A DNA stretch of 64,000 nucleotides from Clostridia bacterium (GCA_017625675.1 JAGAKK010000030.1:1-64000), one strand, 5' to 3'; positions 18,175 to 28,301 are shown, counted from the first letter of the stretch. The notes: a model not told the origin generated them from the sequence alone. Translations and numbers: made by a program.

Positions 18175-20775
18175 ATGGCAGAAGCAGATCTTTGTGCAAT
18201 TTGCGGAAAGCGCAGAGCAAGTGTTTTTATCACGCAGGTAGACCAGACGGGAACACCTATCAGCAAGAATATTTGTCTTGTATGCGCGAACCGTATGGGA
18301 TTGCCACAGATAAACGATATAATGAAGAAAATGGGTATTACACCTGAGGCGTTGGAGCAATTGTCCGATGACCTTGATGCAATGCTTGACGATGCAGAGA
18401 ACAGCGAGGACGGAATGGAAGGTCTTTTGGAGTCTGCTCAGGAAGAATTGTCTGCGTTGCAGGAAACAGGCGGCCTTGAGGCTCTTTCTGAAGTGTTCCC
18501 GGGACTTGCCCAGGAGAAGAATGAAACCGAAAACGAGCCCACCGATCCTTCAGTACAGGAGTCGTCTGACGTTCAGAAAGACAATGACGGAGAGGGAAAG
18601 GATGCCGAAAGCAGAAAGTCTGCCACGAACACACCTAATTTCTTTGATTTCCTGAGAAATGCAGGGTTTATGTTTGGTGCGCCGGGAGGGCCTCGTCCGC
18701 AAGCACCTCGCGGTCAGAACGGCGGTGGAAACAGACAGGGTATGCCTTCTGAAAAGCAAGGGGCGAAAGGAAAAAAAGAAAAAGCGCCCCAGCTTAAATT
18801 CCTTTCTCAATACGGAATCAATCTTAACGAAAAGGCTGAAAAAGGCCTTATTGACAACGTTGTAGGACGAAACAGAGAAATTGAGAGAGTTATTCAGATA
18901 CTGAATAGAAGAACAAAGAATAATCCTGCCCTTATCGGAGAGCCCGGTGTGGGAAAGACTGCCATTGCCGAAGGTCTGGCGCTGAGAATTCAGAGAAAAG
19001 AAGTTCCTTACAAGCTCCAGGATAAGATTGTTATTCTTCTTGATCTTACTGCCATGGTTGCAGGTACACAATTCAGAGGCCAGTTTGAGGGCAGAATGAA
19101 GGGTGTAATTGACGAGGTGAAGAAAGCAGGAAACATTATTCTTGTAATCGACGAGGTTCACAATATTATGGGCGCAGGAGAGGCTGAGGGGTCTCTTAAT
19201 GCTGCCAATATTTTAAAGCCTGCCCTTTCAAGAGGCGAGATACAGGTGGTGGGAGCGACTACCCTCAAGGAATACCGCAAATATATTGAGAAAGACGGCG
19301 CTCTGGAGAGACGTTTTCAGCCGGTAATGGTTGAAGAGCCTACTATTCAGGAGGCAATTGAAATTCTTAAGGGTATCAAGCGTCACTACGAGGAGTATCA
19401 CTTCGTAAGATTTAACGACGAGATTATTGAAGCGGCGGTAAGGCTGTCTGAAAGATATATTACCGACAGATTTTTGCCGGATAAAGCCATTGACGTAATT
19501 GATGAGGCTGCTGCCAGAGCAAATCTCAGAAATAACGTGTTGGTTCAGATAGAAGAAAAGAAAAAGCTTCTTGATGAAGAAAAAGCGAAGCTCAGCCGCA
19601 TTGAAGCGGAGGGTGGCGTAAATAACGACTCTGCCGTTGTGTCTGCAGACGAAAATGCTGCGAAGGCAGAAGAGGATGCTCGTATCGAACATTTTAAGAA
19701 AATTGCCGACCAAAAGAGCAATATTGCCAGAATTGAACAGGAGCTTTCAGAACTGGAAGAAAACAAGTATGTGAACATTATATATGACGATATTGCAAAG
19801 GTTATAGAGGTCTGGACAGGTATTCCCATAAAGATGATTACCGAGGAAGAGGCAGAGAGACTTCTTAAACTTGACGACAGACTTAAAGAAAAAGTAATCG
19901 GTCAGGACAGAGCTGTGGATGCTGTATCAAAAGCAATCAGAAGAAATCGTTCCGGCTTCAGAAAGCGCTTTAAGCCTTCATCCTTTATCTTTGCAGGACC
20001 TACGGGCGTTGGTAAGACTGAGCTTGTAAAACAGCTTACTATAGAGCTTTTTGGAAATATTGATTCTCTCATAAGGCTTGATATGTCGGAGTATATGGAG
20101 AAGCACACCGTTTCAAAGCTTATCGGTTCTCCTCCAGGATACGTAGGATACGATGAGGCAGGTCAGCTTACCGAAAAGGTCAGAAGACATCCTTATTCAG
20201 TAATTCTTTTTGATGAAATTGAAAAAGCACATTCCGACGTGTTCAATATGCTGTTGCAGATACTTGACGACGGAAGACTTACCGACAGTCAGGGCAGAGT
20301 TGTAAACTTTGAGAACACGGTTATTATCCTTACCACCAATGCTTACGGAAAGACCGGCAAGGCTACGCTGGGCTTTGGCGGAGAGGATGACAGCCTGGAC
20401 GCTACAGAGGCAGATGCCGTTGCAGCACTTAAAAAGGTGTTCAGACCGGAGTTTTTGAACCGAGTTGACGAGATTGTCGTGTTTGAAACACTTAAGAGAG
20501 AGTCTTTGCTTAAAATCACAAGACTTATGCTTAAAGAAGTTGAGAGTGAGTGTATGTCGAGAGGTATTAAGCTTTCTGTGACAGACGCGGCTGTTGAGCT
20601 GATGACTGACAACGGTTATGACGCGGAGTACGGCGCAAGGCCTCTCAGAAGATATATTCAGAGAAATATTGAAGACGAACTTGCAGAGAAACAGCTTATG
20701 GGCCTTCTGGAAGGTTGCAAAGTAATAGTTGTTGATGCCAAGGACGGAAAACTTGATATTACCATTGAAAAATAA
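18175..20775 (+). CDS. ClpE-like AAA+ unfoldase with N-terminal zinc finger
   Basis: This 866-residue Hsp100 protein has two AAA+ modules: GEPGVGKT with [10 protein letters not shown], then GPTGVGKTE with LFDEIEKAH, plus the C-terminal D2-small domain. Instead of the Clp_N repeats of ClpC/ClpB, it starts with a four-cysteine zinc finger (C7, C10, C34, C37), as in ClpE. A long acidic and Gly/Pro/Gln-rich low-complexity stretch follows to about 205, which makes it about 165 residues longer than Bacillus ClpE. A short coiled-coil M-domain lies at about 455-530. Known ClpE works with ClpP in removing misfolded proteins. No CtsR operator was recognised upstream; it appears to be transcribed with uvrA. 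Confidence 0.88.
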   Translation: MAEADLCAICGKRRASVFITQVDQTGTPISKNICLVCANRMGLPQINDIMKKMGITPEALEQLSDDLDAMLDDAENSEDGMEGLLESAQEELSALQETGGLEALSEVFPGLAQEKNETENEPTDPSVQESSDVQKDNDGEGKDAESRKSATNTPNFFDFLRNAGFMFGAPGGPRPQAPRGQNGGGNRQGMPSEKQGAKGKKEKAPQLKFLSQYGINLNEKAEKGLIDNVVGRNREIERVIQILNRRTKNNPALIGEPGVGKTAIAEGLALRIQRKEVPYKLQDKIVILLDLTAMVAGTQFRGQFEGRMKGVIDEVKKAGNIILVIDEVHNIMGAGEAEGSLNAANILKPALSRGEIQVVGATTLKEYRKYIEKDGALERRFQPVMVEEPTIQEAIEILKGIKRHYEEYHFVRFNDEIIEAAVRLSERYITDRFLPDKAIDVIDEAAARANLRNNVLVQIEEKKKLLDEEKAKLSRIEAEGGVNNDSAVVSADENAAKAEEDARIEHFKKIADQKSNIARIEQELSELEENKYVNIIYDDIAKVIEVWTGIPIKMITEEEAERLLKLDDRLKEKVIGQDRAVDAVSKAIRRNRSGFRKRFKPSSFIFAGPTGVGKTELVKQLTIELFGNIDSLIRLDMSEYMEKHTVSKLIGSPPGYVGYDEAGQLTEKVRRHPYSVILFDEIEKAHSDVFNMLLQILDDGRLTDSQGRVVNFENTVIILTTNAYGKTGKATLGFGGEDDSLDATEADAVAALKKVFRPEFLNRVDEIVVFETLKRESLLKITRLMLKEVESECMSRGIKLSVTDAAVELMTDNGYDAEYGARPLRRYIQRNIEDELAEKQLMGLLEGCKVIVVDAKDGKLDITIEK

Positions 20776-20812
20776 GTGAAAAGAAGTACTTATCAGAAAG
20801 CAGGTTGATTTT

Positions 20813-22027
20813 ATGAAATTTATAGAAAACGGAACAGTTACTTCACCTAAGGGATTTAAAGCGGCAGGTGTTTCTGCGGGACTTAAAGCAAACGGAAAGA
20901 AGGATCTCGCACTTGTAGTTTCCGATAACGTTGCAAATGCTGCAGGTGTGTACACCAGAAACCTTGTAAAGGGTCATTCTTTGCAGCTCACAATAAAAAA
21001 TATGGCAGGCAGAGAGCTTAAAGCTGTGGCGGTAAACAGCGGTTGCGCCAATGCCTGTGCAGGAAGAGCCGGCGAAGAGGCTGCAGAAATCGTGTGCAAG
21101 AAAGTTGCCGGGATTTTGGGAACGGAGAAAGAGAAGATTGCCGTAGGTTCTACAGGTGTTATAGGCTACGTATTGCCCCATGAAAAAATCACTGCAGGTA
21201 TTGAAAGAGCATGCAAAGAATTATCTTACGATGAAGATGGCGGCCACAATGCTGAAATGGCTATTATGACTACTGACACAGTGCCCAAGGAGTTTGCCGT
21301 AAGTGTGGATATCGGCGGAAAAGAAGTAATCGTAGGCGGTATGGCAAAAGGTTCCGGAATGATTCATCCCAATATGGGAACAATGATTTCCATAGTTACA
21401 ACTGATGCAAAGGTAAGCAAGGAAGTGCTTGATTATGCGTTGAAAAAGGTTACCGAGGTGACTTTCAACAGAGTATCGGTTGACGGTGATACTTCAGTTT
21501 GTGACATGTGTCTTGTAATGGCAAACGGACAGGCCGGAAATGATGAAATTACTTCTGTGGACAGCGAAGAAGCAAAGTTGTTTACAGAGGCTCTTCATAA
21601 AGTCTGTGACAGCCTTGCAAGAGGCCTTGCCAAGGACGGTGAGGGCGCTACTAAACTTCTTGAGGTGTGTGTGGAAAATGCTCCCACTGCTGAAGACGCA
21701 TACAAAATTGCTCTTGCTGTTGCAAAATCACCTCTTTGTAAAACTGCTTTCTTTGGAGAAGACGCAAACTGGGGAAGAATTCTCACTGCGGCAGGATATT
21801 CAGGAGCGCAGTTTGATCCTCTGAGAGTTGATATTTATATCGGAGATGTGAAGGTATGCGAAAATGGTGAGGCATTGCCTTTTGATGAGGATGCTGCCCT
21901 TGCTATACTTAAGAAAAACGAAATTAAAGTTCTTATAGATATGCTTGACGGAACCTTTAACGACAAGATGTGGACTTGTGATTTTTCTTATGACTACGTA
22001 AAAATTAACGGAAGCTACAGAACTTGA
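20813..22027 (+). CDS. argJ: Ornithine acetyltransferase / N-acetylglutamate synthase
   Basis: ArgJ moves the acetyl group from N-acetylornithine to glutamate in arginine synthesis; some forms also use acetyl-CoA. It is translated as one chain and cleaves itself before a catalytic threonine. The 404-residue product has the typical N-terminal NSGCANACAG oxyanion region, STGVIG, AIMTTDT, and the cleavage region KGSGMIHPNMGTM. The usual Ala before the nucleophilic Thr is Gly here. The C-terminal GEDANWGRI is typical. No other arginine gene is adjacent, which is unusual because argJ normally sits with argC, argB and argD. It follows the clpE-like gene by 37 bases. Confidence 0.95.
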   Translation: MKFIENGTVTSPKGFKAAGVSAGLKANGKKDLALVVSDNVANAAGVYTRNLVKGHSLQLTIKNMAGRELKAVAVNSGCANACAGRAGEEAAEIVCKKVAGILGTEKEKIAVGSTGVIGYVLPHEKITAGIERACKELSYDEDGGHNAEMAIMTTDTVPKEFAVSVDIGGKEVIVGGMAKGSGMIHPNMGTMISIVTTDAKVSKEVLDYALKKVTEVTFNRVSVDGDTSVCDMCLVMANGQAGNDEITSVDSEEAKLFTEALHKVCDSLARGLAKDGEGATKLLEVCVENAPTAEDAYKIALAVAKSPLCKTAFFGEDANWGRILTAAGYSGAQFDPLRVDIYIGDVKVCENGEALPFDEDAALAILKKNEIKVLIDMLDGTFNDKMWTCDFSYDYVKINGSYRT

Positions 22028-22063
22028 TATTTGTATATTAAAGATCGGGAGAGTATTTATTGA

Positions 22064-24121
22064 ATGGAAAATAATATTAACGGTGACACAAGAAAAGATG
22101 CAGAATTTCAAAAGGAACTGGAATATGCTGAGCTTGTAACTGATATTCTTCTCAAAAAAATTGACAGCGAAAACGGACTTCTTGAAATGCGCCGTGAGAA
22201 AGTGCTTGGCGACAGGCAGTATTTTATGGACTATTTCAATGAATTGAAGGAGGACGAGCGTAACGATTGGCTTCAAACGGAACACTCGAATCTGAAATCT
22301 TACGATATATCTAAAACGGAACTGGCAAAGCTTGCAAAGCAATTAGGGGAGCCCTATTTTGCCTGCGTTGATTTTCAGGAAGAGGGCAAGACTCTGCAGA
22401 AAAAGATATATATAGGCGTTGGCAATATAATGCACGATTGTAAGCTTTACGTTTATGATTGGAGAGCGCCTGTTTCTTCTCTGTACTACGAGTGCGAAGT
22501 AGGGGAAGGCGAATATACTGCGCCCTGCGGAGTTGTAAAAGGCACCGTTACGGGAAAGAAGAAGTTTTCATTCAGAAACGGAAGGCTCGTAAGTGTTACC
22601 GATATCAATATGCCGTCAGACGATGATTTTCTTATAGAGATATTGTCAAAACATGCTGACGGAAAGATGAAAACGATTATTGACTCCTTGCAGAAAGAAC
22701 AAAACCGTATAGTAAGAGATTTTATTAACGGCGTGAATATTATTCAAGGCTGCGCAGGCAGCGGAAAGACATCCGTGGCGCTCCACAAAATTGCATATAT
22801 TATGTACAGTTTTCGCGATCGTCTTAAGGACAGCGATATTGTAATTTTGTCACCTAATAACGTTTTTTCTTCGTACATTTCTAACGTTCTTCCTGATCTG
22901 GGTGAAGAAAACGTTACGCAGATGACTCAGGAGCGCTTTATCAAGTTGATAACAGAGGATTGCGGCATATCCTACTCGGATCGCGCTATGACCATGGAGA
23001 GGATACTTGCATCCGATGATGAAACGCTTGTTAAAGCTATGAAATTTAAAAACAGTGATACTTTTAAGACAGTTCTGGATGAATATTGCAAATATTTTGA
23101 GCGGACCTGCTTTGTGCCCCAACCGCTGTTTCTGGATGCTGATGGCGACGAGTTTATTTCCGAGGAGGATCTGGACTTTTTGTTCCACACGGAATTTCAG
23201 GACGAGAGCGTTCTTATGAGACCTCAATTAATGGTTAAGTACATTTCAAGGAAAAACCGTATTAAGGATCAGGGCGTACAAGAGGAATTGGAGAACCAGT
23301 TGTACGGAATGATGACAACCTGTGATTTCAGAAAGATATATGCGGATCTGTACAATGATGAGCTTTTTTATAATTCATTGGCAGAGGATGTTAAAGAAAA
23401 AGCAGGTGAGTTGTCACAATATCAGATTCTTCCATACACATGGGAGGACGGCTGTGCAGTTGCATACCTGAGAGTTATTCTTGCAGGTCTTGAACAGCCT
23501 GAAAACGTATTTTACTTTTTCGCTGATGAGGCTCAGGATTTGTCGCCTGTAATGCTTGCAGTTATCAAGGCGGCTTACGGAAGCGCTGATATGCTTTTTG
23601 CAGGAGATATTGCCCAGAATGTTTTTTGCTGCGGTGAGGACTATGCAACGGTTCTGAAAAAGACTTTTCCCGGAAAGCACTACAAGAAATATGAGCTGCT
23701 TACCAATTATCGTTCTACAGCGGAAATTGCAGACTTTGCCTGTGGGTATACGGATATCAGGAAGGACGTTTCCTGCATCAGAAAGGGAGACGCGCCTTGC
23801 ATTATACAGGGAGAGGGGCAGCTTTCAGAAAAGGTTTCTTCATGGATAGAGGAAATGAATGAGAAAGGCTACGTTACCGGCGCTGTAATCTGTGCATCAA
23901 AGAAAGAGGCTGACAATTTGGCTATCGAAGTTCAGCTTCCTGAGGTGATGGATATTGATATTAAATTCTTACCTGCATATATCGCTAAGGGCTTGGAGTA
24001 CGATTGCGTTCTCGTTGTCAATGAAAATGAGAGGATGAGAGAGAAGGATGATCTGCTTGGTACGAATATGCTTTACACGTCCTGTACCAGAGCGCTCCAC
24101 AGTCTGTCCGTAATAGTTTGA
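22064..24121 (+). CDS. helD: HelD-type RNA polymerase-recycling ATPase (UvrD-like superfamily 1)
   Basis: HelD binds stalled or post-termination RNA polymerase and uses ATP to release nucleic acids. The 685-residue protein has an N-terminal coiled-coil arm (about 10-60). The HelD signature VYDWRAPVSSLYYE is near 130. A UvrD-like ATPase follows, with Walker A GCAGSGKT (about 228-235), DEAQDLSP, the NYRST motif and a C-terminal YTSCTRALHSL. It resembles UvrD but the WRAP segment and arm identify HelD. The ATG at 22064 has GGGAG 12 bases upstream. whiA follows after 20 bases. Confidence 0.9.
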   Translation: MENNINGDTRKDAEFQKELEYAELVTDILLKKIDSENGLLEMRREKVLGDRQYFMDYFNELKEDERNDWLQTEHSNLKSYDISKTELAKLAKQLGEPYFACVDFQEEGKTLQKKIYIGVGNIMHDCKLYVYDWRAPVSSLYYECEVGEGEYTAPCGVVKGTVTGKKKFSFRNGRLVSVTDINMPSDDDFLIEILSKHADGKMKTIIDSLQKEQNRIVRDFINGVNIIQGCAGSGKTSVALHKIAYIMYSFRDRLKDSDIVILSPNNVFSSYISNVLPDLGEENVTQMTQERFIKLITEDCGISYSDRAMTMERILASDDETLVKAMKFKNSDTFKTVLDEYCKYFERTCFVPQPLFLDADGDEFISEEDLDFLFHTEFQDESVLMRPQLMVKYISRKNRIKDQGVQEELENQLYGMMTTCDFRKIYADLYNDELFYNSLAEDVKEKAGELSQYQILPYTWEDGCAVAYLRVILAGLEQPENVFYFFADEAQDLSPVMLAVIKAAYGSADMLFAGDIAQNVFCCGEDYATVLKKTFPGKHYKKYELLTNYRSTAEIADFACGYTDIRKDVSCIRKGDAPCIIQGEGQLSEKVSSWIEEMNEKGYVTGAVICASKKEADNLAIEVQLPEVMDIDIKFLPAYIAKGLEYDCVLVVNENERMREKDDLLGTNMLYTSCTRALHSLSVIV

Positions 24122-24141
24122 CCAAACAGGAGGGCGAGAAT

Positions 24142-25041
24142 ATGTCGTATACCGTAGAGGTCAGAAAAATGCTTTGTGAGGCGGAATTGAAAAAAAACTG
24201 CTGTGCCGTAACAGAACTTAACGCTTTTCTTTACTTTGCTCAAAATACGAAAACTGACTCCGCAGGTCAGAGGAGCTTTGTAACCAAGGAAAAATACATT
24301 GCGGGAAGAGTTGCTTTTTTGCATAAAAAAGTTTTTGGTAGTCGTACTGAGATTTACGAAAGCCGGAGCAAAAAGGGCAAAGGCACTGTGTATTATGAGA
24401 TTTCCTTGAATGATATGTCTGAAAATGTCAAGGCGGAGGAGCTTTTTAAACGTCCTTTGTCTTTAGAAGAAAATGAGTGCTGTAAAAAGGCTGTGCTCAG
24501 GGCGGCTTTTGTAATGGGTGGAGCGGTATCTTCGCCTGATTCCTCGGCGACTTACGTGGAATTGTATTTTGCGGAAGAAGCAGATGCCCTGGCTGTGAAG
24601 GATGTTTTATCAGGTTTTGGTATAAAAAGCGGCTGTTCCGTCAGGCGGGACAAACACGTTGTTTACATTAAAAATTTTGAAGGTATCTGTGATTTTTTGA
24701 TTCTTACAGGAGCCCAGAAAGCGATGCTGGATTTTCAGATGAGCAAGACGGACCGGGAGGTAAACAACAGCGTAAACCGGACGATGAATTGCGATATGGC
24801 AAATATTGACCGTGTATCTGCAAACGGAATGAAAGAAAAGGCCGCTATCGAGTACTTGATGTCGTCAGGAAGGTTTGAATCGTTGTCGGAGCCATTGAAG
24901 GCTGTGGCGAAATTACGGTTGGAATATCCCTTGGCAACGCTTTCTGAGCTTGGACAAATGATGAAGCCTGTTATGTCAAAATCAGGCGTAAGTCACCGGA
25001 TGAAGAAAATATTGGAGATAGGCGGAGTGAAAAATCCGTAA
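24142..25041 (+). CDS. whiA: WhiA-family DNA-binding protein
   Basis: WhiA is a LAGLIDADG-fold plus helix-turn-helix protein that affects cell division and chromosome segregation in Gram-positive bacteria. The 299-residue protein has the N-terminal WhiA domain (SYTVEVRKMLCEAEL), LAGLIDADG-like halves (LRAAFVMGGAVSSPDSS) and a C-terminal HTH (LRLEYPLATLSELGQMM..KSGVSHRMKKI). ATG at 24142 has GGAGGG 7 bases upstream. In most Bacillota whiA follows rapZ and yvcK; here it follows helD and precedes a nucleoside kinase, so the usual cluster is broken up. Confidence 0.95.
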   Translation: MSYTVEVRKMLCEAELKKNCCAVTELNAFLYFAQNTKTDSAGQRSFVTKEKYIAGRVAFLHKKVFGSRTEIYESRSKKGKGTVYYEISLNDMSENVKAEELFKRPLSLEENECCKKAVLRAAFVMGGAVSSPDSSATYVELYFAEEADALAVKDVLSGFGIKSGCSVRRDKHVVYIKNFEGICDFLILTGAQKAMLDFQMSKTDREVNNSVNRTMNCDMANIDRVSANGMKEKAAIEYLMSSGRFESLSEPLKAVAKLRLEYPLATLSELGQMMKPVMSKSGVSHRMKKILEIGGVKNP

Positions 25042-25085
25042 TCAGTTGCATATTATATTTAGCGTAGTTTTTTTCGGAGGATTTA

Positions 25086-26048
25086 ATGATATATTCCGTA
25101 AATGAAATTAACAAAAAACTGAAAAACGAAGGCATTGAGAATATGATAGCCTCAGCAGAAGCCTATCACGTTGCCCAATTTAGCGAGCTGATTGGTAACA
25201 TTAATGCTTCCCATAAAGATATCGGCGATTTTGTGGGCGCTATTTTTGTGACAGGTCCTTCTGCGTCAGGGAAAACCATTTTTTCAAATCGACTTGCGAC
25301 ACTTCTGAAAAAAGAAGGCTATAATGCGTCTGTGATTTCCATTGACGATTATTACAGGGATCGCGACGAGATACACCGTATGCAGATTGAAAGCGGTATT
25401 GTGTCACCTGATGCGACGCAGTTTGATTATGAAACTATCGACGCTTTTGACGTGCAGTTTTTCAGAACTCAGATGAAACAATATCTTGACGGTGAAAGCA
25501 TAAGATTGCCGCTGTATAATTTTAATACCGGTTACAGAGAAGAAAGCAATCGGATCCTTAAAAGGGAAAAGAATAGTGTGCTGATAGTAGAGGGCATTCA
25601 GGCCATGAATCCTGTCCTTGGCGGAGGCCTTGGCTTTTCAAAAGAACTGAATATTTATATCAGTCCGTTTAATTCCTACGTTAATGAAAGCGGCAAGGTA
25701 ATTCTTGATACGAAACAGGTAAGATTTTTGCGGAGAGGCGTGCGCGATATAGTGCAACGCGGAACGCATATTTCAAAAAATATTGAGATGTGGAAGGCTG
25801 TAAGGGCAGGGGAAGAGAAATACATAAAGCCTATGAAGCAATATGCGGACTTTTTCTTTAATTCCTCACTGGAGTATGAGGTTATGTTCTACAGAAGCCG
25901 CCTGGATGAGATTCTTGAAAATATTGACGACAATACCCGTGAGAAGTTGATGGCTGTTGTGGATATTGACGTTTTAAGGAGCTTTCCTGCGGTGAGAAAA
26001 ATTGATGCTCCTGATGACTCTATTTTTTCGGAATTCTACGTGGGTTGA
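25086..26048 (+). CDS. Uridine kinase-like nucleoside kinase
   Basis: This 320-residue P-loop kinase belongs to the phosphoribulokinase/uridine kinase family. Walker A is GPSASGKT (about 58-65), followed by [12 protein letters not shown], the substrate segment [10 protein letters not shown], and VEGIQAMNP (Walker B). It has an N-terminal extension of about 50 residues compared with Udk, as in clostridial 'nucleoside kinases' that in some members carry a TGS-like domain. Phosphorylation of uridine or cytidine is the likely activity but is not proven. GGAGG lies just upstream of the ATG. Its stop codon overlaps the promoter of ireB. Confidence 0.85.
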   Translation: MIYSVNEINKKLKNEGIENMIASAEAYHVAQFSELIGNINASHKDIGDFVGAIFVTGPSASGKTIFSNRLATLLKKEGYNASVISIDDYYRDRDEIHRMQIESGIVSPDATQFDYETIDAFDVQFFRTQMKQYLDGESIRLPLYNFNTGYREESNRILKREKNSVLIVEGIQAMNPVLGGGLGFSKELNIYISPFNSYVNESGKVILDTKQVRFLRRGVRDIVQRGTHISKNIEMWKAVRAGEEKYIKPMKQYADFFFNSSLEYEVMFYRSRLDEILENIDDNTREKLMAVVDIDVLRSFPAVRKIDAPDDSIFSEFYVG

Positions 26049-26073
26049 CAATATATTGCAAAAAGTGTAAAAT
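26045..26073 (+). promoter_or_regulatory. Consensus SigA promoter for ireB
   Basis: TTGACA (26045-26050), exactly 17 bases and TAAAAT (26068-26073) overlap the stop codon of the nucleoside kinase gene. It is the best promoter match seen in the window. Confidence 0.88.
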
Positions 26074-26122
26074 AAAAGAGTGTTTTGATGAGAAATGCCT
26101 TTGGAAAGTGAGTGGTGATCAG

Positions 26123-26401
26123 ATGGAACAGCAGAACGGAAAGTATAAAAAGAACACTGCTTTTGTTAAATTAGAAAGTCACGAAAACCATGCAGGGGAA
26201 GTTATTGCCTCTGTGTATTCTGCGCTTAAGGAGAGAGGATATAACCCTATAAACCAGATTGTAGGGTATATTATGTCCGGCGATCCTACGTATATCACCA
26301 ATTATAAAAATGCCAGATCAACGATTGCAGGTGTTGAACGCGATGAACTTCTGGAGGAGTTTGTATCATTTTACCTTAAGAACATTTCCGAAGAGAAATA
26401 A
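26123..26401 (+). CDS. ireB: IreB-family regulatory phosphoprotein
   Basis: IreB (DUF965) is a small cytoplasmic protein. In Enterococcus faecalis it is phosphorylated by the PASTA kinase IreK and negatively controls cephalosporin resistance. The 92-residue product carries the family signature [26 protein letters not shown]. The start at 26123 matches the usual length; upstream of it lies the promoter, so the longer cysteine-rich reading from 26045 is rejected. The first gene of the conserved ireB-ruvX-DUF1292 group. The threonines that IreK would modify are near the N-terminus (KKNTAFVK). Confidence 0.92.
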   Translation: MEQQNGKYKKNTAFVKLESHENHAGEVIASVYSALKERGYNPINQIVGYIMSGDPTYITNYKNARSTIAGVERDELLEEFVSFYLKNISEEK

Positions 26402-26509
26402 TATTTAGGGTATTACGGATTGTATATGCAAAATCAGCGTGGATCCGAGGCTACGGCTTTGTATTTGCGCTTTTTTTATTAGTTACGAAAAAGAGGCTTT
26501 TGATAAATT

Positions 26510-26926
26510 ATGGGTAGACTTATGGGGCTTGATTACGGCGACAGCAGGATTGGCGTGGCAATGAGCGATCCTATGCACATTACCGCCTCCGGAAAATGCG
26601 TTGTAGACGGCACTAAAGGAATAAAACACGTTATTTCAGAAATCGGAGCTCTCGTTGCTCAGAATGACGTGGAGAAAATCATTATCGGGTATCCGCTTAA
26701 TATGAACGGTACTCAAGGTATACGCGTTGAGAGAACGGAGAAATTCATTGCAAGGTTTCAGGAGGAATATCCTGACGTTGAGATAATACGGTGGGACGAG
26801 CGGCTTACTACCGTTGCGGCCGACAGGGCAATGCGCGAAATGGGTGTCAGCCAGAGAAAAAAAGGGGTCAGCGATATGCTGGCGGCGGCATTTATTTTGC
26901 AAGGATATATAGAGAGTGTTTATTGA
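26510..26926 (+). CDS. ruvX: Putative Holliday junction resolvase / pre-16S rRNA nuclease YqgF
   Basis: This RNase H-like nuclease is thought to process pre-16S rRNA ends and/or resolve Holliday junctions. The 138-residue length is typical. Conserved acids are in MGLDYGDSRIGVA (about 5-17), IIIGYPLNMNGTQG and IRWDERLTT, followed by the DMLAAAFILQGYI C-terminus. The gene lies second in the ireB-ruvX-DUF1292 group; the 108-base gap to ireB holds no clear promoter or terminator. Confidence 0.93.
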   Translation: MGRLMGLDYGDSRIGVAMSDPMHITASGKCVVDGTKGIKHVISEIGALVAQNDVEKIIIGYPLNMNGTQGIRVERTEKFIARFQEEYPDVEIIRWDERLTTVAADRAMREMGVSQRKKGVSDMLAAAFILQGYIESVY

Positions 26927-26946
26927 CGAAGTAAAGGAGAATGGTT

Positions 26947-27249
26947 ATGGAAGAGAACAAGGACATCATTAACGAGGATGAGGGCGACGTAATCCTTACC
27001 GATGAGGAGGGCAATGAATATAAATTTACGTTTCTTGATTACGTTGATTACAACGAGAAGCTTTATGCTGTTTTCGCTCCTGCAGATGCAGACCTTGACA
27101 ACGAAGACGAGGAGTTAAGCGTTTTTGTTATGGAGGTTTCAGTGGTAGATGACAACGTATCATTTAACTTAATTGAGGACGACAAAATCGCTGAGGGCGT
27201 AATTGAAGCTTTTTATAATCAGGCAATTGAGGACGTAAACGAGGAATAA
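26947..27249 (+). CDS. DUF1292 family acidic protein
   Basis: This 100-residue acidic protein corresponds to the YrzB family that follows ruvX in most Bacillota. The core reads ILTDEEGNEYKFTFLDYVDYNEKLYAVF. No biochemical role is known. Start at 26947 is preferred over the ATG at 26941 because the GGAG at 26936-26939 is 7 bases from the former and only one base from the latter. Confidence 0.88.
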   Translation: MEENKDIINEDEGDVILTDEEGNEYKFTFLDYVDYNEKLYAVFAPADADLDNEDEELSVFVMEVSVVDDNVSFNLIEDDKIAEGVIEAFYNQAIEDVNEE

Positions 27250-27254
27250 TCTTA

Positions 27255-28235
27255 ATGAAGCATTTTTTTATTATCAATCCTTCTGCAGGAAAAGTTCATG
27301 AAGGGAATTGCCGGGCAGGCATTGAAAAGGTGTGCAAGGAAAGAGGCCTTGTATACGAAATAGGGAAGACCTCAGGCCGCGGAAGCATTCTGAAACTTGT
27401 CAAGGATGCTGTTAGCAGAGGCTTTGACGTTATTTACCCAATTGGCGGCGACGGCACCATTAACGAGGCTGCCAATGCTCTTTTGCGCCATATTGAAAGC
27501 ACCGGAAATCCTGAAAATGTAATGCTTGCGCCTGTTGCGGCAGGTACGGGCAATGATTTTGTGAGAAGCCTTGATAATTCTTCCGTATATGCGGATTTTA
27601 CGAAGCGCGTAAAAAAGAGCGACGCAGTTGCTTTTAAAAAGAATAAGTTCACCGGCAACGAGTGGGCTGAGTACATAGGGGCGGTTATTGACGGAAAAGA
27701 ATGCAAAGTTGACTGCGCCAAGGCCAATGACAAATTTTTTATTAATATCGCATCTCTGGGAATTGATGCCTGCGTTGTAAAAAATGCAGTTGCGTTCAAG
27801 AAAAGTAAGCTTTGCCCCGACAAGTTTGCATACACGGCAAGCGTAGTAAAAACTTTTGTTAAATACAAGCCCTTTGTTTTTGAAATATCAATTGACGGAG
27901 GCGAGCCGGTAACAGGGGAGTATACCCTTGCGGCAGTTGCCAATGGAAAATACTATGGTGGTGGCATTATGCCTGTGCCTTCTGCAAGTCTTAAAAACGG
28001 CAGACTTGACGTGTGCATTGCAAAAAAAGTCAAGAAGATACAGGTGATAGACTTCTTCCCGAAATATGCCAAGGGAAAACATACAAATCTTCCTATTGCG
28101 CAATTTGCGGAATGTAAAGAGATTACTATTAAGTCACCGGAAACCATAGCGCTGAACGTTGACGGCGAGCTTTATGACGTTGACAGCGTGGTTTTCAAGG
28201 TGCAGGATTTTAAGTTGCCCATTAAGGAATTATGA
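27255..28235 (+). CDS. Diacylglycerol kinase-family lipid kinase
   Basis: This 326-residue member of the DAGK_cat / YegS family phosphorylates a lipid hydroxyl such as diacylglycerol, at the inner face of the membrane. Visible motifs are FIINPSAGK at the start, PIGGDGTINEAANAL (ATP site, about 62-76), PVAAGTGNDFVRSL and a C-terminal LNVDGELY. The segment at about 130-150 (FTGNEWAEYIGAVIDGKECK) supplies the linker to the beta-sandwich lipid domain. It begins 5 bases after DUF1292 and is probably co-transcribed. Confidence 0.88.
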   Translation: MKHFFIINPSAGKVHEGNCRAGIEKVCKERGLVYEIGKTSGRGSILKLVKDAVSRGFDVIYPIGGDGTINEAANALLRHIESTGNPENVMLAPVAAGTGNDFVRSLDNSSVYADFTKRVKKSDAVAFKKNKFTGNEWAEYIGAVIDGKECKVDCAKANDKFFINIASLGIDACVVKNAVAFKKSKLCPDKFAYTASVVKTFVKYKPFVFEISIDGGEPVTGEYTLAAVANGKYYGGGIMPVPSASLKNGRLDVCIAKKVKKIQVIDFFPKYAKGKHTNLPIAQFAECKEITIKSPETIALNVDGELYDVDSVVFKVQDFKLPIKEL

Positions 28236-28279
28236 TTGCAAGTACATTTTTTTATATTATTTAAAAAAGTGCTTGCAAT
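28235..28279. other. Hairpin overlapping the tRNA promoter
   Basis: ATTGCAAGTACATTTTTT pairs with AAAAAAGTGCTTGCAAT. There is no T tract after the stem, so termination is uncertain. The right arm contains the TTGCAA -35 box of the tRNA promoter. Confidence 0.5.
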
Positions 28280-28301
28280 TATATGTGGCGTATGTTAAAA
28301 T
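28273..28301 (+). promoter_or_regulatory. Promoter of the tRNA-Gly/tRNA-Thr operon
   Basis: TTGCAA (28273-28278), a 17-base spacer and TAAAAT (28296-28301) lie 38 bases upstream of tRNA-Gly. Confidence 0.8.

Noticed and set aside
20197-20955. A 252-codon open frame on the minus strand across the end of the clpE-like gene
   Set aside because: It overlaps two well-supported plus-strand genes, has no family resemblance and no ribosome binding site.
26045-26122. N-terminal extension of IreB with a CxxC-rich sequence
   Set aside because: The extension coincides with a consensus promoter (TTGACA-17-TAAAAT), and IreB proteins do not have it.
26402-26509. Terminator or riboswitch between ireB and ruvX
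   Set aside because: The only stem is short and bulged and lies 14 bases from the T run. No known riboswitch motif is seen.
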